Shown here one piece after another: positions 1-6,599 of a stretch of 11,042 bases of DNA; within the stretch, counting starts at the first letter, position 1; every line of letters begins with the position of its first letter. This DNA is from UBA9619 sp964630665 (GTDB lineage Bacteria > Pseudomonadota > Gammaproteobacteria > Arenicellales > UBA868): contig CAZVVN010000094.1 in the NCBI GenBank assembly GCA_964630665.1, positions 1 through 11,042 of the forward strand, in the 5' to 3' direction. The position numbers and the translations under genes are program-made. The notes under the pieces are model-generated. The model saw nothing but the letters and a program-made list of their open reading frames with translations, was not told where the DNA came from and searched no databases.

Positions 1-1
1 A

Positions 2-1168
2 CTAAACAATCCGGAACGGCAGTGTCATCGGGCTGCGGAAGTTGGAGGATGAGACCCACTCAAATCCGTCCTGCTGCAGTTCGTAGTCCGGAACGCGCTC
101 CAGAAACCGATTCATCGCTACCTCGGTGACCATCCTGGCAAAGTGGCTGCCGATGCAGAAGTGCTTGCCCATGCCGAAGCCCAGGTGCCCCTTGGGCCGG
201 CGATCGATGTCAAATTGGTCTGGATCGGCGAACTTCCGCCAGTCCCGGTTGGCTGCCCCATAGAGCAGTGCGACGCTGTCGCCGGCACGCATAGTCTGTC
301 CATGCAGCTGGTGGTCCTGGACCAGCACACGTTTGAACCTTTGGGCGGAAGTGTTCAGACGCAGTGATTCCTCGATCGCCTGTGGCATTAGTTGGTTTTC
401 CAGACCAAGCCGGCGCCTTGTGCCCGGATTATCGTGCAGATTCAGCGCCAGAATGCTCATGAAACTCGACAGCGATTCGACCCCGGCCACGACGAACATC
501 GAGGTCGTGAGCACGATCTCCCGTTCCGTCAGCTTGTCACCGTCGATCTCGGCTTCAGCCAGGTGGGTGACCAGGTCATCGCGGGGTGTTTTGCGACGGT
601 TGCCGACCTCGTCCGCGATGAATCCATTGAGCTCGGCGAAAGCAGCATCAAGCGTCGGGTTGCGGCCGCGGGCCACTTTGTCCGTAGACACTGACAAGAC
701 CACTTTGTTGCGGGTCTCGACCGGGTCACGGGCTGGCAGTCCGAGAAGCTCAAAGATGGTACCCACCGTCACGATGCTGGAGAAATCTGCGACGAAATCA
801 AACCCTTGCTTGTCGAGGATCCGGTCCAGCGCCCGGTCAGCACGCTCAAGCGTCGGTGCTACGAGATGATCCAGGTTCTTTTTCAGAAAAGCAGCCTGGG
901 CAAGGGCGCGCAGGCGATCGTGGCGTGGGGGATCAGTGGTCCCCAGCGTGCCGCCGGAGCGTCCCGGAATCTCATCGATCAAGTTACCGCCAGACGAGGA
1001 AAACACGCGCCAGTTCTGCGCGGCTTCGGCGACATCATCGTAGCGTGACAAAAACCAGATCTTGGCACCCTCGGACCAGTAACAAGGGTAATGCTCGCGC
1101 AGGTTCTGATAGCCCGGAAACGGATTGGAATCGATGCACGGGGAATAGATATCGAAGGGCTCGCTCAT
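2..1168 (-). CDS. Cytochrome P450 (bacterial soluble type)
   Basis: A 388-residue soluble haem monooxygenase, near the usual 390-420 residues of bacterial class I P450s, with no membrane anchor. Visible landmarks: a C-helix motif DPPRHDRLR at residues 79-87 (His83 and Arg87 are candidates for haem-propionate contacts), an I-helix AGVES at 228-232, ExxR as Glu267-Arg270, and the haem loop FGMGKHFCIG at 331-340 with Cys338 as the axial thiolate. The I-helix residue that is normally the oxygen-activating Thr is Ser232. The ATG at 1168 lies 14 bp after the stop of the dioxygenase gene, implying co-transcription. No ferredoxin or reductase is in the window. Family membership is certain but the substrate is not. 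Next to a phosphohistidine protein and a benzylic-type alcohol dehydrogenase, a role like CreJ, which oxidises the methyl group of cresyl phosphate, is an attractive inference. Hydroxylation of another small aromatic or terpenoid is the alternative. Confidence 0.95.
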   Translation of the reverse strand: MSEPFDIYSPCIDSNPFPGYQNLREHYPCYWSEGAKIWFLSRYDDVAEAAQNWRVFSSSGGNLIDEIPGRSGGTLGTTDPPRHDRLRALAQAAFLKKNLDHLVAPTLERADRALDRILDKQGFDFVADFSSIVTVGTIFELLGLPARDPVETRNKVVLSVSTDKVARGRNPTLDAAFAELNGFIADEVGNRRKTPRDDLVTHLAEAEIDGDKLTEREIVLTTSMFVVAGVESLSSFMSILALNLHDNPGTRRRLGLENQLMPQAIEESLRLNTSAQRFKRVLVQDHQLHGQTMRAGDSVALLYGAANRDWRKFADPDQFDIDRRPKGHLGFGMGKHFCIGSHFARMVTEVAMNRFLERVPDYELQQDGFEWVSSSNFRSPMTLPFRIV

Positions 1169-1182
1169 AAGCCAGTACTTCT

Positions 1183-2220
1183 TTAGTATTCCCGATAGAT
1201 CGCTAACTTTCGATGCAAAGGCGCATCGTCGACGATGAAAAGAAATGCCGGGCGGGTTGCAGAGCCGTTCTGGAGCGTGCAGGGCGCGTGTGGCGGTATA
1301 GCCATCGTGTCATGTAAATCCCAGTCAAAAGAACTGCCGTCGACCTCACTGCTGCCGTGCCCTTCCACAGCATGGATCACCGCCGAACATGTCCGGCGAC
1401 CCAGATCGGCGCTCTCTCCTGGGCGCAGCATCAAGGCGGAAAACCCCAGTATCGGCAGGCACTCCTGCCCGGTCACCGGGTTGATATAGGCCAGTTGGAC
1501 CAGCGCATTCCGATCGGCGGCGCCGGCAAGTTCTGTCAGCGCTTCGCGGGTCTCTTTCCAGGGATAACGCAGCATCGGGTAGGGATTGTGATCGTGCAGC
1601 TGATCGTAGGGCAGAAGGCCAGCCCGTCGGAACTTGGTCTGGGATGAATCCGGGCTTACCGGTACGTTTTGCAGCGGGGCTTCTTCAGCCTGCGAGGTCT
1701 CCAGATAATAGATGAGCGGCAGGTCTAGCGCGTCCATCCAGATGACCGGTTCAGAACCGGTGTGACCGTGTTCGTGCCACAGGCCCGAAGGCGTCAGGAT
1801 CAGATCGCCTGGTTCCATCGGCAGGCGCTCGCCTTCGACTGTTGTAAACCCCCCCGCACCCTCCACGATAAGCCTGATGGCACTGGGTGAATGGCGATGA
1901 TTGGGCGCATCCTCACCCGGCAGGATCAATTGCAGACCCACATAGATCGACGGGGTCGCCTGCAGGTTATCGATGCCCAGTCCCGGGTTACATAGGACCA
2001 ATACCCGCCGTTCCGCTTTTTCGATCGGCGTCAGATCACCAGCCTGCATCAGGAGCTCTCGCACCTGGGGAAAACGCCAGTGTACCGGCACGGAGCTGCG
2101 GGTCGGGTCACCGTGTGGTACGAGTGCCCGAAGACTGGGCCACAGAGGTTGAAGGTTGATCGAGGTTAAAGCTGACAGGTATTCACCCGGCAGTTCAGCA
2201 GCGGACTGGAGATCGCTCAT
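1183..2220 (-). CDS. Gentisate 1,2-dioxygenase (bicupin ring-cleavage enzyme)
   Basis: A 345-residue non-haem Fe(II) bicupin, expected to open gentisate with O2 to maleylpyruvate in the cytoplasm. The N-terminal cupin carries HRH at residues 108-110 and WHEH at 148-151. His108, His110 and His149 have the same spacing (2 and 39 residues) as the iron ligands I recall for salicylate 1,2-dioxygenase of this family (119, 121, 160). The stretch around HRHSPSAIRLIVEG (108-121) is the family signature. The C-terminal cupin (about 240-345) lacks an HxH pair, as usual, and ends in the family-like LHRKLAIYREY. The ATG has a strong ribosome-binding site, AAGGGGGA, 5 nt upstream. The flanking hydroxylases both plausibly make gentisate, which supports this substrate over 1-hydroxy-2-naphthoate or salicylate, cleaved by close relatives. 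Names used elsewhere for such genes include gtdA, nagI, xlnE and sdgD. Confidence 0.9.
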   Translation of the reverse strand: MSDLQSAAELPGEYLSALTSINLQPLWPSLRALVPHGDPTRSSVPVHWRFPQVRELLMQAGDLTPIEKAERRVLVLCNPGLGIDNLQATPSIYVGLQLILPGEDAPNHRHSPSAIRLIVEGAGGFTTVEGERLPMEPGDLILTPSGLWHEHGHTGSEPVIWMDALDLPLIYYLETSQAEEAPLQNVPVSPDSSQTKFRRAGLLPYDQLHDHNPYPMLRYPWKETREALTELAGAADRNALVQLAYINPVTGQECLPILGFSALMLRPGESADLGRRTCSAVIHAVEGHGSSEVDGSSFDWDLHDTMAIPPHAPCTLQNGSATRPAFLFIVDDAPLHRKLAIYREY

Positions 2221-2225
2221 TTTGG

Positions 2226-2233
2226 TCCCCCTT
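2226..2233 (-). promoter_or_regulatory. Strong ribosome-binding site of the gentisate dioxygenase gene
   Basis: Reading the minus strand, AAGGGGGA lies 5 nt before the ATG at 2220. It is the best Shine-Dalgarno sequence in the minus-strand block and confirms this start. The other minus-strand genes have weak sites, so the dioxygenase may be translated more strongly than its neighbours. Confidence 0.75.
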
Positions 2234-2263
2234 GCGCCGGAAAGGCGATTTGTCTGAATGAAT

Positions 2264-2290
2264 TTATGCGGTAAATGTACCGCCGCATAA
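2264..2290. repeat. Nested inverted repeat upstream of the dioxygenase gene
   Basis: TTATGCGG at 2264-2271 is exactly complementary to CCGCATAA at 2283-2290 (11-nt spacer). Inside it a second, mutually exclusive pairing exists: GCGGTA at 2268-2273 with TACCGC at 2278-2283 around an AATG loop. It lies 43-69 nt upstream of the dioxygenase ATG, in the 102-bp gap after the flavin hydroxylase gene. It may be an operator dyad or an mRNA stem-loop affecting processing, attenuation or stability. There is no following T-run, so it is not a classical terminator. Confidence 0.5.
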
Positions 2291-2313
2291 GGCGTCTGAT
2301 CTGAGCCAAACCT

Positions 2314-2343
2314 ATCACTGTACTAGACCAGCGGCACAGTGAT
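2314..2343. repeat. Inverted repeat spanning the hydroxylase stop codon
   Basis: ATCACTGT at 2314-2321 pairs perfectly with ACAGTGAT at 2336-2343, with a 14-nt loop containing the TAG stop of the flavin hydroxylase gene (2323-2325). On the transcript this could form an 8-bp stem at the gene end, protecting the 3' end of the hydroxylase segment or marking a processing point. No U-tract follows it. Confidence 0.4.
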
Positions 2344-3507
2344 CGGATCATAATTGAACAGCCAGGCCCCGCGTTCCCCACCGAGGTCCCGCTTGCTGAA
2401 GGCCTCGCGCAGCGCTGCTTCGGAGCCCAGATGAAAGAGCTCGGCATTGTCGCTTGATTCATGGACAACACGAGTCGTTCTGTCATATCGATTCCGCTGG
2501 TAAAGCTGCAGCGCATCGGCCAGGATCGAAGATTCAGCGAGTGCACGAGTGAGTACGGCTGCATCTTCAATCGCCATTGCTGCTCCCTGGGCCATATACG
2601 GTATGGTTGGATGGATGGCATCTCCCATCAGGGTCACGCGTTCTGTGCTCCAGTCCGGCCGCGGCGGGCGATTGTTCAGTGCCCAGCGAAAACACTGATC
2701 CCGGTCCACGGCGCTGATCAGGGTCACGATGTCATCGTGCCAACCTTCGAAATCTGCTCTGAGTTCCTCCCAATCAGCCTTCTGGGTCCAGGATTCATCT
2801 ACCCAGTCATCACTATCGACGCACCCCACAAAGTTGATCAATTCACCGCTGCGGATGTAGTACACCACCATGTGACTCCGGGGACCACACCAGATCGTGC
2901 AACTGAGATCCATGAACCCATCGGGAAGTCGCTCCACTGGAACAGTCGAACGCCAGGCAATCTGATGTGCAAACGTCGCAGGGGCATTACCCAGCATCTG
3001 TGCACGTACCACTGAATTGATGCCGTCTGCCCCGATCAGCAGATCTCCAGAAACATTGCGCTCACCGGTGAGATTCAGCGTGACGCCATCGCCGGTCTCG
3101 GCGTAGCCCGTGACTCGACAGCCCTGATGAATGGCATCAGGGGCCAACTGGTTGACCTTGTTCAGAAGAATACCGAGCAGATCAGCGCGGTGGATGTGAT
3201 AGTAAGGTGCGCCGAATGTTGTTTCGTGTTGCTCTGCCAGGGAAATCTCGTTCAAAACCTCGGCGCTGCTGTATAGCTGCAAGCGATAAAACTCTGGTTT
3301 CACCGCTACGCTCTCAAGCTGATCCCTAAGTCCCAGGTTCAGCAGCACACGACTTGCGTTGGCGCTAGTTTGAATCCCGGCACCGATCTCGCTCAGTTCA
3401 GGCACCTGTTCGAAGACACGGACCCGATGGCCGGCTTCAAGAAGGCAGATTGCTGCAGTCAGCCCACCCAGGCCCCCACCAGCAATCAGAATGTCCCGCT
3501 TTTTCAT
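2323..3507 (-). CDS. FAD-dependent aromatic hydroxylase, salicylate hydroxylase-like
   Basis: A 394-residue class A flavoprotein monooxygenase (FAD-binding PF01494 fold) that should hydroxylate an aromatic acid or phenol using NAD(P)H and O2. It shows GGGLGG at residues 10-15, the end-of-beta2 acid in VFEQ (31-34), the DG motif GADGINS (159-165) and GDAIHPTIPYMAQGAAMAIED (295-315). The C-terminus, LFNYDPITVPLV, is common in salicylate and 6-hydroxynicotinate hydroxylase relatives. The frame extends to a TTG at 3534, but the ATG at 3507 puts the nucleotide-binding strand at the expected distance from the N-terminus, so I chose it; its Shine-Dalgarno is weak (GGGTG). Where 3-hydroxybenzoate 6-hydroxylase has the active-site Gln of the LQY motif, this protein has Pro303, so it is probably not a second copy of the enzyme at 6600-7799. 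Substrate unknown; salicylate, a dihydroxybenzoate or a substituted phenol are candidates. Confidence 0.88.
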   Translation of the reverse strand: MKKRDILIAGGGLGGLTAAICLLEAGHRVRVFEQVPELSEIGAGIQTSANASRVLLNLGLRDQLESVAVKPEFYRLQLYSSAEVLNEISLAEQHETTFGAPYYHIHRADLLGILLNKVNQLAPDAIHQGCRVTGYAETGDGVTLNLTGERNVSGDLLIGADGINSVVRAQMLGNAPATFAHQIAWRSTVPVERLPDGFMDLSCTIWCGPRSHMVVYYIRSGELINFVGCVDSDDWVDESWTQKADWEELRADFEGWHDDIVTLISAVDRDQCFRWALNNRPPRPDWSTERVTLMGDAIHPTIPYMAQGAAMAIEDAAVLTRALAESSILADALQLYQRNRYDRTTRVVHESSDNAELFHLGSEAALREAFSKRDLGGERGAWLFNYDPITVPLV

Positions 3508-3538
3508 GACACCCACGGGCTTAATTCGATTCAATGGA

Positions 3539-3574
3539 CTGACTGGCCATCCGCGTTCTTATCCTGACAGTCAG
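3539..3574. repeat. Inverted repeat at the end of the alcohol dehydrogenase gene
   Basis: CTGACTG at 3539-3545 is complementary to CAGTCAG at 3568-3574, with a 22-nt loop, and overlaps the TGA stop of the dehydrogenase gene (3571-3573). The right arm also sits in a near-palindrome, CTGACAGTCAG (3564-3574). A long loop and a 7-bp stem make this weaker than the repeats near 2264-2343. It could be a transcript stem-loop or chance. Confidence 0.25.
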
Positions 3575-4686
3575 AATGCGGCGACCAGCAGTTTCTGGTA
3601 GTCGTCAACCGTGGCCCGACGCGGGTTGGTTAGGCTCAGGTGATCATTCGAGGCGCCAACAGCGATCGCCGGAAGATCATCCGCGGTAACACCAAGATCC
3701 GCCAGTCGAACTGGCAGGCCAATATCCCTCACAAGATCAGCGACCCAGTCAGCCAGTGTCTCTACCTCAGAAATACCAGCCACGCGATTAAGGTCAGCGA
3801 CTCGATCGCCCACTGCGGCCTCGTTGAAGCGGATCACATGCGGCAACAGAATGCCGAGGAGCGTACCGTGGTGGTGATGCGCCTCGCCCAGCGGATTGGC
3901 CATGGCGTGTGCGCTACCAAGACCCTTCTGCAGGACCATTCCCCCTTCCAGGGCCGCCATCATCATCTGAAAGCGGGCCGTACGGTCATCGCCATTTTCG
4001 ACTGTCCGCCGCAACCATCCCGCAGCACGATTGACGCAGTCCAGTGCAATCGCATCGGCAGGAGGGTTCAGCGAAGGGCTTAAGTACGTCTCGATGCCAT
4101 GGCTCAGTGCATCAATCCCGGTCGCTGCCGTCATACGCGGCGGCAGACTCACGGTCAGTTCAGGATCGCAGATCACCGTGTCGGCGACCATGTTGAGATT
4201 GACCGCTATCGACTTGCGCCCATCGTTCAGCGTCATTACACAGGCTCGGCCGATCTCCGCTCCAGTCCCTGCCGCCGTTGGAATCGCGATCTGCGGTGAT
4301 ACCTGACCGATCTCGACCGAGCCGCCCGTTTTGACATCGTAGTCCCTGAATGTGCCGCCGTGTGAGGTGATCAGCGCCACAGCCTTGGCCAAATCGATTG
4401 GCGAACCACCACCCAGCGCAATAACACCATCGCAGCCGTGTTCACGCCAGAGTTCAAGACAGGTCTCCAGGCACGCTTCGGAAGGATTTTCTGTGGTCCC
4501 GGTATAAACAACCGGCAGGTGGGGCCTGGCCGCATCCAGGGTCCGCTGCAGAATACCTGTACCTTCTATCCCCTTGTCGGTCACAAGCAGAGGCCGTTCA
4601 AGACCGAGCCTGGTGATCTCCTCAGCCAGCGTGCCGATCGCCTCGAATTCGAACTGAATACGGGACAGGTACTGGATCAACGCCAT
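3571..4686 (-). CDS. Iron-containing (group III) alcohol dehydrogenase
   Basis: A 371-residue NAD(P)-dependent alcohol dehydrogenase of the Fe-ADH / maleylacetate reductase superfamily. The N-terminal Rossmann-like half carries GGGSPIDLAK (92-101) and PTAAGTGAEIGR (136-147). The helical metal-binding half carries IDALSHGIE (191-199) and HAMANPLGEAHHHHG (260-274). Aligning by eye with FucO, metal ligands would be Asp192, His196, His260 and His273. The His found four residues after the third ligand in FucO is Asn264 here, and the following loop is one residue shorter. No convincing Shine-Dalgarno precedes the ATG; the gap to the upstream gene is 59 bp. From context it could oxidise a hydroxybenzyl alcohol to the aldehyde in side-chain oxidation, as proposed for CreG in the cre pathway. 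Maleylacetate reductase is a possible alternative, since that enzyme belongs to the same fold, but no maleylacetate-forming enzyme is obvious here. Confidence 0.9.
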   Translation of the reverse strand: MALIQYLSRIQFEFEAIGTLAEEITRLGLERPLLVTDKGIEGTGILQRTLDAARPHLPVVYTGTTENPSEACLETCLELWREHGCDGVIALGGGSPIDLAKAVALITSHGGTFRDYDVKTGGSVEIGQVSPQIAIPTAAGTGAEIGRACVMTLNDGRKSIAVNLNMVADTVICDPELTVSLPPRMTAATGIDALSHGIETYLSPSLNPPADAIALDCVNRAAGWLRRTVENGDDRTARFQMMMAALEGGMVLQKGLGSAHAMANPLGEAHHHHGTLLGILLPHVIRFNEAAVGDRVADLNRVAGISEVETLADWVADLVRDIGLPVRLADLGVTADDLPAIAVGASNDHLSLTNPRRATVDDYQKLLVAAF

Positions 4687-4745
4687 GAGTTGCGGGCCCG
4701 ATGACAGGTGACTATCAGTTTAGAGCCGGCCCGGAACATCTGGAC

Positions 4746-6479
4746 TCACGGGTCCGCCCGTTTCAGGATCCTCACCGTACCCGCCCCACCATCGAGTTCC
4801 AGCTCATCACCGGTCCTGATGCGTGCGGTCGCATTACCGAGCGCCACAACGCAGGGCACACCGTATTCACGTCCGACAATGGCGGCGTGCGACAGTGTGC
4901 CACCCTGATCGGTGAGACAGCCCGCGATCTTGGTAAACGCTGGCGTCCAGCTGGGCGTCGTTCCTTCACAAACGAGGATCTCACCCGGCTGGATATCGTG
5001 AATCCGGTCAGCCCCGAGCAGTACCCTGGCAGCACCCTGTGCCCTGCCCTGACTGGCGGGCATGCCTTTCAAAGTGGTCGCTGTACCATCTTCCTTGAGA
5101 GTTTCCAGGAACTCGGGCGTAAACCCGTCGAGTTCTGTGAGGATGGGATCACTCAGAGAGTCGGGCGGCACACCTAGAAACTTCGGTATCCGGTTGCGCC
5201 GTTCGCGCCACGACCAGTAATAATCCTTACGCTCGCTCACCAATGAGGCCAGCTCGTTCCATTTCTTCTCGCCTCGGGCCAGAGCCAGCAACTCGGGATA
5301 AAAACAGAAAACCGTGTCTTCGGGATCGGCGAGATCCAGGGATTCTCCCAGACCCAGCGCCGCTTTGCGCATGGGTATGCCCGAACGGTAGTCGATATAA
5401 AAGTTGTGGTCTTCATTCCACCACAGAAAATTAGCCTTGCGGCAGCTCTCAAGAGTCTGGTCGAAATCCCGTTGCTCGGCCCGGCTCAATCTCGACCGCA
5501 CCGCGTCCAGTGCAGCCTCCCGTTCATCCTCAGCCGCCTTGCGTTTGGCATCGAAATCCTGTTCTTGCCCCGCGACCAGCAGTGATCCGATGGAACCCAG
5601 TACCGGACCAGGGTCTTCGATCCAACTCGGCGACAAGGGGTCAGCCACCGTTTCCGTACGCCAGCCCCATTCATTCAGAAACCCGTCGAATGAGACAGCC
5701 CAGCGACTTGCCTCACCGCCGGCAGAGCGCATGCGTTCTAAAAGATCTACGCCGGCATCAGCACCGACAAACCAGCTTGCCAGGTTCTTTTGACGAGCCA
5801 GATCGACCATCTCCCACAGGGCACGATCACCCTGGCTGATCCTGCTGTCATAACCTTGCAGAAACGTCGCGACATCGGCGTGGGGGATCGTGAGCTCCGT
5901 GCACAGGTCATAAAACCCGGCATGGTTGATCAGCAACAGATACATAAGCTCGAAATGCCGTTCCCAGCTCCAGCGCAGATGCTCTCGTGTGTAGACCAGG
6001 TATTCAGCCAGTTCAGCCGGGCTGCGACCGGAAGCATCGTAGGCTTCGATCTGCCGGTTTGCGGCCATCAGCAGCTCGATTTCCTGCTTCCAGATCTCCT
6101 GAAAATTCTCGACGAATCTCGGCAACCGCTGGGCAAGCCGATGATCACGCGCCTGAAGCACTGCCTCCGATTCCAGAGCAAGCTCAGAGCCAAACAGATG
6201 TGTGCCGGCGACCCGCATGTCATAACCATTGGTTGGCGGCAACGGCGAGTGGTGTGAGGCATACTGCATAGCCCAGGTCAGAGCGAGTTCGCAAAACATC
6301 AGACCGTAAGGTGTACAACCGTTCGGCCAGCGGTACTCCAGCACCCAGAACCCCGTCAGGTCCGCTTCGCTGAGCGTCCTGGTCGGGGCGTAGTAGACCG
6401 TTTGCGCCAGATACTCCGGCTGCATCCCAGGGTAACCCGGGTCACGGGCCAGTTCTTCGGCGCTGATTGTCTCAAGCAT
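4746..6479 (-). CDS. PEP-utilising swivelling phosphohistidine protein, phenylphosphate synthase subunit-like
   Basis: A 577-residue cytoplasmic protein. The C-terminal 105 residues are a clear PEP-utilising mobile (swivelling) domain: GMPASQGRAQGAARVL from 472 and GGTLSHAAIVGREYGVPCVV (526-545), with His531 as the phospho-carrying residue. Residues 1-470 are mostly helical and Trp/Arg/Glu-rich, with a charged coiled-coil-like stretch near 310-350 and FLNEWGWR, like the helical region before the mobile domain in PEP-synthase relatives such as rifampin phosphotransferase. No ATP-grasp domain is present. This matches the larger subunit of phenylphosphate synthase, whose ATP-binding half is a separate protein, and the two-protein cresol phosphotransferase CreHI. 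I infer that it transfers a phosphate to a phenol, together with an ATP-binding partner not in this window. Its start is ATG; the ribosome-binding site is weak. Domain call strong, substrate inferred only from neighbours. Confidence 0.85.
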   Translation of the reverse strand: MLETISAEELARDPGYPGMQPEYLAQTVYYAPTRTLSEADLTGFWVLEYRWPNGCTPYGLMFCELALTWAMQYASHHSPLPPTNGYDMRVAGTHLFGSELALESEAVLQARDHRLAQRLPRFVENFQEIWKQEIELLMAANRQIEAYDASGRSPAELAEYLVYTREHLRWSWERHFELMYLLLINHAGFYDLCTELTIPHADVATFLQGYDSRISQGDRALWEMVDLARQKNLASWFVGADAGVDLLERMRSAGGEASRWAVSFDGFLNEWGWRTETVADPLSPSWIEDPGPVLGSIGSLLVAGQEQDFDAKRKAAEDEREAALDAVRSRLSRAEQRDFDQTLESCRKANFLWWNEDHNFYIDYRSGIPMRKAALGLGESLDLADPEDTVFCFYPELLALARGEKKWNELASLVSERKDYYWSWRERRNRIPKFLGVPPDSLSDPILTELDGFTPEFLETLKEDGTATTLKGMPASQGRAQGAARVLLGADRIHDIQPGEILVCEGTTPSWTPAFTKIAGCLTDQGGTLSHAAIVGREYGVPCVVALGNATARIRTGDELELDGGAGTVRILKRADP

Positions 6480-6599
6480 CGGCGGTACCCGGAATTCGAT
6501 TGGTTATGGTAACCGGTATTCCTTCATTTTAGCGATTCAGGAGCGGGGTGCGTCGGGTCGACGTTGTTCAACACGCAGTATGGGGTTCCCATCAATGGC

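Noticed and set aside
333..869. A 178-residue plus-strand open frame opposite the P450 gene
   Set aside because: It is a Ser/Arg-rich antisense shadow of the P450 in GC-rich DNA, with no domain and no ribosome-binding site.
2217..2621. A 134-residue open frame on the minus strand overlapping the hydroxylase gene end
   Set aside because: It is almost wholly an alternative frame of the hydroxylase coding sequence, with no recognisable motif; it covers the gap only because stops are absent there.
3508..3534. TTG start at 3534 for the second flavin hydroxylase
   Set aside because: TTG is a rare start and the nine extra residues precede a nucleotide-binding strand already at the usual distance from the ATG at 3507.
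6580..6592. Small hairpin (ATGGG-GTT-CCCAT) after the 3-hydroxybenzoate hydroxylase stop as a terminator
   Set aside because: The stem is only 5 bp and no T-run follows on the minus strand, so termination here is not supported; the 120-bp gap may still hold an internal promoter, which I could not identify.
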